Under the pieces are notes generated by a model. It was not told the origin of the DNA. It saw only the letters and a list, made by a program, of their open reading frames with translations, and did not search any database. The translations under genes and the position numbers were made by a program. This document shows, piece by piece, positions 17,842 through 27,400 of a stretch of DNA of 64,000 nt. Origin of the DNA: Massilia rubra (GTDB taxonomy: Bacteria > Pseudomonadota > Gammaproteobacteria > Burkholderiales > Burkholderiaceae_D); assembly GCF_011682065.1 (NCBI RefSeq), contig NZ_VUYU01000001.1, positions 1 to 64,000 on the forward strand, in the 5' to 3' direction. Position 1 is the first letter of the stretch; each line of letters begins with the position of its first letter.

Positions 17842-18204
17842 ATGAACATCGACAAAAGCCATCTGTACGAATCGCCGGATGCCTTCTTTGAATCGAACGG
17901 CAGCATCAATATGCGCCTGTCGCCACGTGCCGCAATCCAGGTCTGCGCCGAGGCCGCGCGCAAGGGCCTGGTTATCGCACGCGTCGAAGGTGGAATCTGG
18001 CATGCGCCCGGATTCGAATCGCGGCTCGGCTGTATTTGGGATGGGCAAGACCCGCCGCTCGATCAGGAGCAGGCCAGCGCAAACAATCAAGAAGCGGCGC
18101 GCTTTATCGCCTCGCAAGCCCAAGCGCACAGCGCGTTTATCCTGACCGCGGCCCCGCTCGCCGGCTGGCCGCATCGGGCCAGCAAGCTGCAGTACGCTGA
18201 CTGA
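17842..18204 (+). CDS. Uncharacterised small protein
   Basis: 120 residues with a good GAGGA ribosome site before the ATG. No family is recognised. It has a predicted alpha/beta content: an N-terminal SPDAFFESNGSINMRLSPRAAIQVC segment, then a strand with VEGGIWHAPGFESRLGCIWDG, and a helical Ala/Gln-rich C-terminal half. No membrane segment. It starts 35 bases after the previous gene, so the two may be cotranscribed. Its stop codon abuts the hemL stop directly (convergent, zero gap). Confidence 0.65.
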   Translation: MNIDKSHLYESPDAFFESNGSINMRLSPRAAIQVCAEAARKGLVIARVEGGIWHAPGFESRLGCIWDGQDPPLDQEQASANNQEAARFIASQAQAHSAFILTAAPLAGWPHRASKLQYAD

Positions 18205-19494
18205 TCAAGCCAGCTTGGCAAACACCCGGCGCGCTGCCGCGATGGTTTCTTCGATCACCGCGTCATCGTGCTGCGCCGACACAAAACCCGCCTCGAACGC
18301 GGCCGGCGCAAAGTACACGCCTTCGTCGAGCATCGCGTGGAAGAAGGTATTGAAACGCGTCTTGTCGCCCGCCATCATCTCGGCATAGCTGCCCGGCACT
18401 TCTTCGCTGAAGTAAATCCCGAACATGCCGCCCACTGAATCTGCGCAGAAAGTCACGCCCGCCTCGTTGGCCGCTTGCGCCAGTCCGGCCGCCAGCTTTG
18501 CGGTCTGCGCCGTCAGCTTCTCGTAGAAACCCGGCTGCTGGATCAATTTGAGGGTCGTCATGCCGGCCGCCACCGCCACCGGATTGCCGGACAAGGTCCC
18601 GGCCTGGTACACCGCCCCGATCGGCGCCATGTTTTGCATCAGTTCGGCGCGACCGCCGAAGGCCGCCACCGGCATCCCGCCGCCGATGACCTTGCCCAGC
18701 GCGGTCAGGTCCGGCACGATGTCGTACAGCGCCTGCGCCCCGCCCAGCCCGACGCGGAAGCCGCACATGACTTCGTCGAAAATCAAGACCGCGCCATGCT
18801 TGGTGCACAGCGCGCGCATGGCCCGCAGGAATTCCGGCGTGGCCTTGATCAGGTTCATGTTGCCGGCCACCGGTTCCACGATCACGCAGGCGATGGTGTC
18901 GCCCATCGAGGCGAACGCGTCTTCCAGCTGGGCCACATTGTTATAGTCGAGCACCAGGGTATGCTTCACAAAATCTTCCGGCACGCCGGCCGAGGTCGGG
19001 TTACCGAAAGTCAGCAAGCCGCTGCCGGCCTTGACCAGCAGCGAGTCGGCGTGGCCGTGGTAGCAGCCTTCGAACTTGACGATCTTGTCGCGCCCGGTGG
19101 CGCCGCGCGCCAGGCGCAGCGCGCTCATGGTCGCCTCGGTGCCGGACGAGACCAGCCGCACCTGCTCGATCGACGGCACCAGGCGGCAGATTTCTTCGGC
19201 CATCAGGATTTCGCCTTCGGTCGGGGCGCCGAACGACAGGCCGCGCGCGGCCGCGTCCTGCACCGCTTTGACCACTTCCGGATGGGCGTGGCCGACGATG
19301 GCCGGCCCCCACGAGCCGATATAGTCGATATAGCGCTTGCCGTCCGCGTCCCAGAAGTAGGGACCTTCGGCGCGGGTGATGAAGCGCGGCGTGCCGCCCA
19401 CCGATTTAAAGGCGCGCACCGGCGAATTGACGCCGCCCGGGGTGGTTTTCTGGGCGCGCGCGAACAGCGTGTTATTCAGGGAGTCTGTGGTCAT
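18205..19494 (-). CDS. hemL: Glutamate-1-semialdehyde 2,1-aminomutase
   Basis: A PLP enzyme making 5-aminolevulinate from glutamate-1-semialdehyde in the C5 haem pathway. It has 429 residues from the ATG at 19494, the standard size; the open frame upstream is thiD in another phase. Features are [18 protein letters not shown] at the N-terminus, [61 protein letters not shown], and the PLP-binding Lys in [16 protein letters not shown]. It starts within the thiD stop (4-base overlap), so the pair is coupled. Confidence 0.98.
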   Translation of the reverse strand: MTTDSLNNTLFARAQKTTPGGVNSPVRAFKSVGGTPRFITRAEGPYFWDADGKRYIDYIGSWGPAIVGHAHPEVVKAVQDAAARGLSFGAPTEGEILMAEEICRLVPSIEQVRLVSSGTEATMSALRLARGATGRDKIVKFEGCYHGHADSLLVKAGSGLLTFGNPTSAGVPEDFVKHTLVLDYNNVAQLEDAFASMGDTIACVIVEPVAGNMNLIKATPEFLRAMRALCTKHGAVLIFDEVMCGFRVGLGGAQALYDIVPDLTALGKVIGGGMPVAAFGGRAELMQNMAPIGAVYQAGTLSGNPVAVAAGMTTLKLIQQPGFYEKLTAQTAKLAAGLAQAANEAGVTFCADSVGGMFGIYFSEEVPGSYAEMMAGDKTRFNTFFHAMLDEGVYFAPAAFEAGFVSAQHDDAVIEETIAAARRVFAKLA

Positions 19495-20327
19495 GGCTTG
19501 CTCGATAAGGAAATAGGGTGGGCAAAAAATTTGTTGGGCACCAGCTTGCCCATGCCGAAGCGCTGCGCGTTGGCCAGCGCGCCGACGGTGAACTCCTGGG
19601 CCGCCTGGATGGCGTCGATCGGTTCGAGCTGGCGCGCCAGGAACGCGGCCAGCGCGCCCGACAAGGTGCTGCCGGCGCCGACAAATGGGCCGGGAAAATG
19701 CTGCCAGTTGAAGGTGCCGATCACGCCGTTCTCGTCGAACAGGGTGTTGGCCAGCTGCGCCCCGGCGCCCGTGCCGCTGGTGCCGGTGCACTTGACCAGC
19801 ACGTACTGGCAGCCCATGCCGGTCAGTTCAAGCACGTCTTCCTTGAGCATGTCGCCGCCGCCGTCGCGCCAGGTCTCGGCCATGCGCGCCAGTTCCACCT
19901 GGGTGAGCAGCAGCACGGTCGCCTGCGGCACCAGGATCTGGCGGATCGCGCCGAGCATGTCGTCGTCGGCCAGGCCCGAATCGGGCAGGCTCGATAAGAA
20001 CGGGTCGAGGATCAGCGGCACGTCCGGATAGTCGGAGACGATTTCGGCAATCGCCGAGGCTTGCTCGATGCTGGTCAGCGCGCCCACCTTGAAGGCCGCC
20101 ACCGGCATGTCTTCGAGCACCACGCGGGCCTGGTCGCAGACCCAGTCGGCGTCGACTTCCTGCACGTCTTCGACCCTCGCGGTGTCGGAAATGAGAATGC
20201 CGGTCATGACCGACAGGCCGTGGCAGCCGAGGGCCGAAAAACACGCCAGGTCGGCCTGGATGCCGGTAGCGCCTATGGGGTCGGACACGCCGAACGTTAA
20301 GATCAGAGGAGAAGTTTGGATTTGCAC
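19491..20327 (-). CDS. thiD: ThiD-like phosphomethylpyrimidine kinase, divergent
   Basis: A 278-residue ribokinase-fold protein matching the ThiD family over its length ([16 protein letters not shown] near the N-terminus; [18 protein letters not shown]). ThiD phosphorylates hydroxymethylpyrimidine in thiamine synthesis. Several key positions are altered. The usual GSDPSGGAGIQAD reads [14 protein letters not shown]. The Gln that contacts the pyrimidine (QNT) is replaced in ISDT. The GTGC anion-hole/catalytic motif is GAGS, without the Cys. It may therefore use another substrate or be poorly active. It is coupled to hemL and divergent from the rubredoxin gene. Confidence 0.8.
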   Translation of the reverse strand: MQIQTSPLILTFGVSDPIGATGIQADLACFSALGCHGLSVMTGILISDTARVEDVQEVDADWVCDQARVVLEDMPVAAFKVGALTSIEQASAIAEIVSDYPDVPLILDPFLSSLPDSGLADDDMLGAIRQILVPQATVLLLTQVELARMAETWRDGGGDMLKEDVLELTGMGCQYVLVKCTGTSGTGAGAQLANTLFDENGVIGTFNWQHFPGPFVGAGSTLSGALAAFLARQLEPIDAIQAAQEFTVGALANAQRFGMGKLVPNKFFAHPISLSSKP

Positions 20328-20384
20328 GGCCGGTAGATTAAGATGCCTGATTCGGCATTTTACTAGATAGAAGGGTAGTCCAAC

Positions 20385-20588
20385 GTGAGCAGCAATGAAT
20401 CAACCGGCGCAGCAGGCGCCGCTTTCCAGACCTGGATGTGCCTGATCTGCGGCTGGGTCTACGACGAAGCCGCCGGCATCCCGGAAGAAGGCATCGCCCC
20501 CGGCACCCGCTGGGCCGATGTGCCCATGAATTGGACCTGCCCCGAGTGCGGCGCCCGTAAAGATGACTTCGAAATGACAGTTATCTGA
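20385..20588 (+). CDS. Rubredoxin
   Basis: A 67-residue one-iron electron carrier. A 15-residue Ser/Ala/Gly-rich leader precedes the domain. The Fe is held by four Cys in CLICGWVYD and TCPECGARKDDFE, with the GTRWADVPMNW loop between. The start is GTG. It is divergent from thiD-hemL (57-base gap) and upstream of the pil chemosensory cluster, an arrangement frequent in betaproteobacteria. Its redox partner is not encoded here. Confidence 0.97.
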   Translation: MSSNESTGAAGAAFQTWMCLICGWVYDEAAGIPEEGIAPGTRWADVPMNWTCPECGARKDDFEMTVI

Positions 20589-20693
20589 TTGGCATGAGGC
20601 TTATTGCCGACACATGTTGACCAGCCGCAACATTAAGGGGACAAAAGGGTTGCCCTATGATATCGTTCATGCTCATGCCGAGTGAAACTGAAT

Positions 20694-21095
20694 ATGACGA
20701 CATTGCCGCAACCGAACGTACTGAAAATCATGGTGATCGACGACAGCAGCACGATTCGTCGTTCGGCCGAGATTTTCCTCACCCAGGCGGGTTATCAGGT
20801 GGTGCTGGCCGAAGATGGCTTCGATGCCCTGGCCAAGATTAACGACCATCATCCGTCGCTGATCTTCTGCGACATCCTGATGCCGCGCCTGGATGGTTAC
20901 CAGACCTGCGCGCTGATCAAGCGCAGTGCGCGTTTCCACGCCACCCCGGTGTTGATGCTGTCGTCGAAAGACGGCCTGTTCGACCGGGCGCGCGGCCTGA
21001 TGGTCGGTTCCTCCGCCTACCTGACCAAACCCTTTAGCAAAGACAGTCTGCTTAGCGCGGTGCGCGAGCACACTGCCGATACCGTTTCAAAATAA
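20694..21095 (+). CDS. pilG: Twitching-motility response regulator PilG
   Basis: A single-domain CheY-like receiver of about 133 residues. The acidic pocket is VIDDSS, the phospho-acceptor Asp lies in IFCDILMPRLDG, and the conserved Thr/Ser and Lys lie in LMLSSKDG and YLTKPF. In Pseudomonas, PilG acts downstream of ChpA to control pilus extension and cAMP. The ATG at 20694 is preferred; a GTG four codons upstream is possible. It is the first gene of the pilGHIJ-chpA cluster. Confidence 0.95.
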   Translation: MTTLPQPNVLKIMVIDDSSTIRRSAEIFLTQAGYQVVLAEDGFDALAKINDHHPSLIFCDILMPRLDGYQTCALIKRSARFHATPVLMLSSKDGLFDRARGLMVGSSAYLTKPFSKDSLLSAVREHTADTVSK

Positions 21096-21110
21096 TTACT
21101 GGAGCCTCCC

Positions 21111-21482
21111 GTGGCCATACAAAAAATCCTGATCGTCGACGATTCCCCGACCGAACGTTACTACCTGACCGACATCCTGGTCAAAGCCGGCTTCACCGTG
21201 ACCACCGCCGAAAACGGCGAGGAAGCGCTGCTCAAGATCAAGGACGACAAACCTGAACTGATCCTGATGGACGTGGTCATGCCTGGCGCGAACGGCTTCC
21301 AGGTCACCCGCACCATCGCGCGCGACCCTGAGCTGGGCGACGTGCCGATCATCATCTGCAGCAGCAAGAACCAGGAAACCGACCGTGTCTGGGGCCTGCG
21401 CCAGGGCGCGCGCGACTACATGGTCAAGCCGGTCGACGCCGAACTGCTGCTGGCGAAGATCGCCGCCCTCGGCGGCGCCTAA
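21111..21482 (+). CDS. pilH: Twitching-motility response regulator PilH
   Basis: A 123-residue CheY-like receiver. It shows the acidic pair in LIVDDSPTER, the phospho-acceptor Asp in LILMDVVMPGANGFQ, and IICSSKNQETDRVWGLRQGARDYMVKPV, where the WG-LRQGA stretch is characteristic of PilH. In the Chp system PilH acts as a second output or phosphate sink. The start is GTG with a GGAG site 7 bases upstream. It begins 15 bases after pilG. Confidence 0.95.
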   Translation: MAIQKILIVDDSPTERYYLTDILVKAGFTVTTAENGEEALLKIKDDKPELILMDVVMPGANGFQVTRTIARDPELGDVPIIICSSKNQETDRVWGLRQGARDYMVKPVDAELLLAKIAALGGA

Positions 21483-21485
21483 ACC

Positions 21486-22019
21486 GTGAGCGACGTCGAT
21501 TTCGCCCCAGTCGCATCCGCGCCCACCGATGGCGCCGGCCGCCGCACCCGCCTGCGCCAGTACCAGGTGCAGCTGCTCGAACGCATGCAGGCGGCCCGTA
21601 CCAACAGTGGCGCGCGCGTCAACCAGCTGGGGGTCTTGATCGGCGCCGAGCGCTTCCTGCTCGACCTCACCCAGGCCGGCGAAATCGTGCCGGTGCCGCC
21701 GGTGACGGTGGTGCCGCTGACGCAGCCGTGGTACCTGGGACTGGCCAATATCCGGGGCAATCTGGTTGGCCTGATCGATTTCGCGCGCTTCCAGGGAGGC
21801 TCCGAAACGGTGGCCGGCCCGGACAGCCGCATCGTCACCCTGGCCACCCACCTGGGCTTTAACTGCGGCCTGCTGGTGGCCCGCGTGTACGGCCTGCGCC
21901 ACGCCGGCGACATGGAAGTCACCGGCGACAGATTACGCGATACCGACGCAAACGAATGGATCCCGCTCGACCTGGCGGCCCTCGTCACCGATGCGCGGTT
22001 TTTGCACGTTGGATTTTAA
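21486..22019 (+). CDS. pilI: CheW-like adaptor PilI
   Basis: A 177-residue CheW-domain protein expected to bridge the receptor PilJ and the kinase ChpA. The N-terminal about 25 residues are charged, then the CheW fold includes [42 protein letters not shown] and a C-terminal [11 protein letters not shown]. The start is GTG, three bases after pilH. CheW proteins have no enzymatic activity. Confidence 0.94.
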   Translation: MSDVDFAPVASAPTDGAGRRTRLRQYQVQLLERMQAARTNSGARVNQLGVLIGAERFLLDLTQAGEIVPVPPVTVVPLTQPWYLGLANIRGNLVGLIDFARFQGGSETVAGPDSRIVTLATHLGFNCGLLVARVYGLRHAGDMEVTGDRLRDTDANEWIPLDLAALVTDARFLHVGF

Positions 22020-22063
22020 GCCGCAGTCATAAGTGGCCATACCTTAAGAAACTGGGAGCTGGA

Positions 22064-24385
22064 ATGGGATTTGCATGGAAGAGTACGCCAAAGGGTGAGC
22101 CGGTACCGGATACTGAATTCGGTCCCGACCTGGAGGCTGCGGCCTTGAACAAGGACGACGCGCCGGCGCTGGTCGGCGAGCAGAACGTGATCGACGACAG
22201 CCATCGCGCCGAACTCGATCAGCACGACGAGCTGCGCCTGGCCAATATCATGGGCCGCAAGCGACGCGACGACGATGACGAGGGCGAGGTCGAAGCGCGC
22301 CTGCCGCTGATCGGCCATTTGTCGTTGCCGCGCCAGCTGCGTATTTTGCTGATGGTGTTCGTGGCCGGTATCCTGGTCACCGTGGTGGCGCTGTGGCGCA
22401 ACGCGGCCAGTAGCTCCGACGCATCGGCCCAGACGCAGATCGCGTCCGACGCCCTGATGCACTCCCAGCGTATCGGTAAAGCGGCGCCTAACGCGATCCA
22501 GGGTAACCAGGAAGCGTTCGTGCAGCTCGAGCAAAGCCGTGCCCAGCTCAAGGCCGACCTGGACGCGCTCCAGCGCGGCGGCAAGATCGGCGGCGTCCAG
22601 CTGCCGACGCCACCGGCCAGTATGAACCGCCTGATCAGCGCGGCGAAAACCAAGTGGGTCAGCACCGACAACGCCGCCGGCACCATCATGCGCATGAAGC
22701 CGGAATTGACGGGCTTTGAAAAGACCCTGCGCCAGCTCGACACCCTCTCGCCAGAGCTGTTGACGATGACCGAGGAACTGCTCAACGACAAAGTCCAGCG
22801 CGGCGGCACGCCACGTGAACTGGCGGCGATCGGCCGTTTGATGATGCTGACCCAGCGCCTCTCGCGCAGCGCCAGTGAGTTCCTGACCTCCGGCGGTATT
22901 CGTCCTGAAACCGCGTTCCAGCTGGGCCGCGACACCACGACCTTCCGTACCACGGTCGAAGGCTTCCTGAACGGGAACGAGACGATGCAACTGTCCGCAA
23001 CCAAGGATGCGGAACTGCGCGTCAAGCTCGAACTGATCAAATCGAAATTCGACACCTACCAGAAACTGGTCGCCTCGATCCTCGACAACCTGCCGAAATT
23101 CACGGCCGCCAAAGGCGCCGAACAGTCGATCTTCTACGAAAACGAAGAAGTCAAGTCGCTGCTGACCAAGGTGCAGGTGGGCTTTCGTAACGAGCAGGAT
23201 TCGAACAACGCCTGGTTCTGGGTGATGGCCCTGGCCACCATGTTCACGCTGGGCGTCGGCGTCAGTATCGCCCGCGTCATGCTGCAAGACTCGCGTACAC
23301 GGGCTCGCGGCGCCGATGTGCGTCGCCAGGAAGCGGAATCGATGCGCCAGCTGGCGCAGACGAAGGAAGAAGAAGCGAAAGCGACCAACGACCAGAACCA
23401 GGCAGCTATTTTGCGCCTGATGAACGAACTCCAGGAAGTGGCGGATGGTGACTTGACCGTGCACGCAACGGTGTCGGAAGACATTACCGGCGCGATTGCC
23501 GACTCGGTTAACTACACGGTGGAAGAGCTGCGCGGGCTGGTGGAACGCGTCACGACGACGGCCGAACAGGTTACCTCGGCATCGACCAACGCACAGAATA
23601 TTTCGACCGACCTGCTGGCGGCGACCGAACAGCAGTCGCGCGAGATCCAGGAAGCGTCCGAGACGGTTCTGAAAATGGCGAACGAAATTACCGACGTATC
23701 GAAGTCGGCGAATGAATCGGCAGAGGTTGCGCGCCAGTCGGTTGCGGCGGCATTGCAAGGTTCGACGGCGGTGGAAAACTCGATCAAGGGTATGCACGAA
23801 ATTCGCGAGCAGATCCAGGAAACCTCGAAACGAATCAAGCGACTGGGCGAATCGTCCCAGGAGATTGGCGAGATCACGGAACTGATTTCCGACATTACCG
23901 AACAGACCAACGTACTGGCGCTGAACGCGGCGATTCAGGCGGCATCGGCCGGCGAAGCGGGACGCGGCTTCTCGGTGGTTGCGGAAGAGGTTCAGCGACT
24001 GGCGGAACGTTCGGCGGAAGCGGCAAAACAGATCGGCGCGCTGGTGCGTACCATTCAGACCGATACCCACGATGCGGTGGCCGCTATGGAAAAATCGACG
24101 CAGGGTGTGGTCGAGGGAGCCAGGCTGTCCGATGCCGCGGGTGCCGCGCTGTCCGACATTTCGCGCGTTTCGAACCGTCTTGCGGAACTGATTCAGGGCA
24201 TTTCGTTTGCAACCGAGCTGCAAGCGACATCGGCGAACGATGTGGCGCACAACATTCAGCACATCCTGTCGGTGACCGAAAATACCCAGGACGGTACGCA
24301 GCAAACCGCCCAATCTATTCGCCAGCTGTCGCTGCTGGCGCAGGAACTGAAAAACTCGGTATCGCGCTTCCGCGTGGTGGCTTGA
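22064..24385 (+). CDS. pilJ: Type IV pilus methyl-accepting chemotaxis receptor PilJ
   Basis: A 773-residue receptor. The N-terminal about 85 residues are cytoplasmic and acidic. TM1 is near residues 88-110 ([19 protein letters not shown]), the periplasmic PilJ-type helical sensor spans about 110-380, and TM2 is near 385-405. A HAMP-like stretch and coiled coil follow, and the signalling hairpin ([32 protein letters not shown] pattern) is around residues 615-650. The start at 22064 follows a GGGAGCTGGA ribosome site. In related systems PilJ senses pilin or surface contact and controls ChpA. No methyltransferase gene follows, although the receptor belongs to an MCP family. Confidence 0.96.
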   Translation: MGFAWKSTPKGEPVPDTEFGPDLEAAALNKDDAPALVGEQNVIDDSHRAELDQHDELRLANIMGRKRRDDDDEGEVEARLPLIGHLSLPRQLRILLMVFVAGILVTVVALWRNAASSSDASAQTQIASDALMHSQRIGKAAPNAIQGNQEAFVQLEQSRAQLKADLDALQRGGKIGGVQLPTPPASMNRLISAAKTKWVSTDNAAGTIMRMKPELTGFEKTLRQLDTLSPELLTMTEELLNDKVQRGGTPRELAAIGRLMMLTQRLSRSASEFLTSGGIRPETAFQLGRDTTTFRTTVEGFLNGNETMQLSATKDAELRVKLELIKSKFDTYQKLVASILDNLPKFTAAKGAEQSIFYENEEVKSLLTKVQVGFRNEQDSNNAWFWVMALATMFTLGVGVSIARVMLQDSRTRARGADVRRQEAESMRQLAQTKEEEAKATNDQNQAAILRLMNELQEVADGDLTVHATVSEDITGAIADSVNYTVEELRGLVERVTTTAEQVTSASTNAQNISTDLLAATEQQSREIQEASETVLKMANEITDVSKSANESAEVARQSVAAALQGSTAVENSIKGMHEIREQIQETSKRIKRLGESSQEIGEITELISDITEQTNVLALNAAIQAASAGEAGRGFSVVAEEVQRLAERSAEAAKQIGALVRTIQTDTHDAVAAMEKSTQGVVEGARLSDAAGAALSDISRVSNRLAELIQGISFATELQATSANDVAHNIQHILSVTENTQDGTQQTAQSIRQLSLLAQELKNSVSRFRVVA

Positions 24386-24412
24386 GAACCCGGTTGATTT
24401 ATCAAGGTAAGC

Positions 24413-27400
24413 ATGACCACTACTGACAATTCGCACGTGCCGCAGTTCGACACAGGACCGCTGTCCTGGGTCATGAGCGAGATCCGCGATGCGCTGGGCC
24501 GCTCCAACACCGCGCTGTCCGAGGCGGCGGAGCATACGGCGGAAGCCCAGGCAAGTTCGCTCAAACATGCGAAAGCCTATCTGCACCAGGCGCATGGCGC
24601 CTTGCAGATGGTCGATGTCGATGGCGCCGGCGCCATGACCGAAGCCGCCGAGAGCGCGCTGGACCGCTTCAAGGATGGCCTGCTCGACTGCACGCCCGAG
24701 CGCGCGCAAGTCATCGCGCACGCGTACCAGGCGGTGATCGAGTATCTCGAAGAACTGCTTTCGGGCGCGCCACAGCAGCCGGCGCGCCTGTTCCCTTACT
24801 ATCGCGCGCTCAAGGAAATGCTGGGCGCCGACCGGATTCACCCGGCCGACCTGTTTTTCGCCGACCTGTCGGCGCCGGTGTCGCTCAAGCGCCACGTGGC
24901 GACCGATGCGGAGCCGGACTACGCGGCCTGCCGCACGCGCTTCGAAAAAGCGCTGCTGCCGTTCCTGAAAAGCGCCGACAAGGCCAGCCAGCAGCAGCAC
25001 GCCCAGGTGTTGCTGGAGGCGATCGCCCACGTGGCCGACGCCCAGGACCAGCCTTTGCCGCGCACCTTCTGGATGGCGATGCAAGGCTTCGCCGAACTGG
25101 TGGCCCAGGGCCACCTGGCCAGCGACCTGTATGTCAAGCAGCTCTTCGGCCTGATTAATCTGCAGATCCGCCGCCTCTCGCAAGGCCAGGTCAGCCTGCC
25201 CGAAACGATGCTGCGCGACGCCCTGTTCTTCATGGCCGCCGTGCCCAATCCGCCGCCGACGGCGCTGGCCCTGCGCCGCGCCTATCATCTCGACGGCATG
25301 GTGCCGGCCGATTACGATACGCGCCGCTACGGCCGCATCGACGCCGACGCGCTGAAAACCGCCAAGGAAGCCCTGGCCAAGGCCAAGAGCCACTGGGACC
25401 GCCTGTCGGTCGAACCGCTGCCGGCGCTGGAAGCCGAATTCGTCGAACTGCTCGGCACCATGGCCACCGCTGGCGACAAGCTGGGCGCTCCGGCGCTGGC
25501 GCGCCTGCAGCGCCAGATGGTGCACGTGGCCACCGCCACGGCGGCCACGAAGCACAACAGCGTGTTCAGTCTCGAAATGGCGACCGCCATGCTGTTCATC
25601 GAGAATAGCCTGGATAAAATCCGCCAGTTGCCTGACGATTTCGACGCCCACGCCGACATCATCGGCGCCCGCCTCGCCGCGATTGGCGCCGGCGAAACGC
25701 CGCCGGAAGCGCCGCAATGGCAGGGCGAACTGTCGCGCCGCATCCAGCACGAGCAAACCGTCGCCGTGCTGGCCGCCGAAATGAAAAATGGCTTGCGCCA
25801 GGTCGAAAAAGTCCTCGACGACTATTATTCCGACACCAGCAAGCGCGCCACCCTGGCCCAGATCGATCCGGTCCTGCACCAGCTGCAGGGCGCCGTCGCC
25901 ATCCTCGACCAGGAAGACGCGATGCGCGCCGCCCTGCACGTCAAGGATGCGGTGCGCACCCTGGCCGCGGCCGAAGGCAATCCGGAACTGGAAACGGCCT
26001 CGCTGCAGAACATCGCCCAGAACATCGGCGCGCTGGGCTTTTTTGTCGACATGCTGGCCAAGAACGTCGACGAGGCGCGCGAGCGCTTCACCTTCGACAG
26101 CGTCGAGGGCATGCTGCGCGCCGTCCCGTTCGAAAAACCGGCGCACGGCGAATCGCAATTCGACCAGGAACCGGTACTCGAGATCGAGCCGGTCCCGATG
26201 ATCGACACGCCTGCGCCAGCCGCGCCGGCGGAGCCGGAAGCGCAAGTCAAGGCGCCAGTCGTGGTGGTGGCAGCGCCCGCGCCGCCGGGCGACGACGAAA
26301 TCGAAGCCGAGCTGCTCGAAATTTTCATCTCCGAAGCGCAGGAAGTGCTGGCCTTCGTCGGCTCGACCCTGCCGGCGGCGCAAAGCATGCCGAACAACCT
26401 GGAGACGCTGACGATGTTGCGGCGCTCCTTCCACACGCTCAAGGGCAGTGGACGCATGGTTGGCCTGAACAACTTCGCCGAAGGCGCAGCCGCCGTCGAA
26501 AAAGTGATGAACCTGTGGTTGTCGGAAGAACGCGCGGCCGACGCCAACCTGTTGGCGTTGCTCACGCGCGCCACCACCGACATGACCGCCTGGGTCGAGC
26601 AGCTTGCCGCCACCGGCAGCTCGCAGCGCACCAGCGACGCGCTGGTCGCCGCCGCCGAACGCGTGCAGCATGGCGAAACCTTCGCCATGGATGCAACGCC
26701 GGCCGAAGCGCCAGCGGCGCCAGTGGTCGAGGAAATCGTGGCCGCCGCCCCGGTGGACGAGCATCACGACGACCACTTTGCGATCGACGATTCGTTCGAA
26801 CCGATGATCCTCGACGACATCATCGCCCTGCCTGCGGCTGGAAGCGCAGCGCCTGGCAATGTGATCGAGTTCCCGGTTCCGGGCACCATCGCCGCGGCCG
26901 ACGACAACACCAAGCGCATTGGCGAACTCGAAATCCCGCTGCCGCTGTATAACATTTACCTCGCCGAGACCGACGAACTGGTTCGCCTGTTAAGCCAGGA
27001 CTTCGCCGAATGGCGCCACGAACCGCAGCGCCAGGTCACGCCGGCAGCCGAAAAAGCCGCGCATACCCTGGCCGGCACCTCGGCCACGGTGGGTTTCCAC
27101 GCCCTGCGCGAAATCGCCTACGAAGTCGAAATGGTGCTCAAGAGCCCCGCGCCGGTGTTCGACGAAGCCCAGCGCGACCTGCTCGACGAAACCATCGATC
27201 GCGTGCGCCACATGCTGCAGCGCTTCGCGCTGGGCGAACTTGCGCCGGCCGAACCGGATCTGGTGGCGCGCCTGCACGTTCTGCGCGAGCAGCTTGCGGC
27301 GCAGGAAGCGGCCGCCGTGTTTGCGGGCGCCGACGAAGACCTGGCACGCCGTCTGGACGGCCTGTTCGCCGAAACGCTCGACGAGCTGGTGGCATCGCCG

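Noticed and set aside
18205-19791. Longer hemL reading frame
   Set aside because: The extra 99 codons are thiD in another phase; the HemL N-terminus fits the ATG at 19494.
22016-26776. Very long open frame on the minus strand opposite pilJ and chpA
   Set aside because: Antisense shadow of GC-rich coding DNA: rich in Arg, His and Gln, without any domain, while the plus strand encodes clear PilJ and ChpA motifs.
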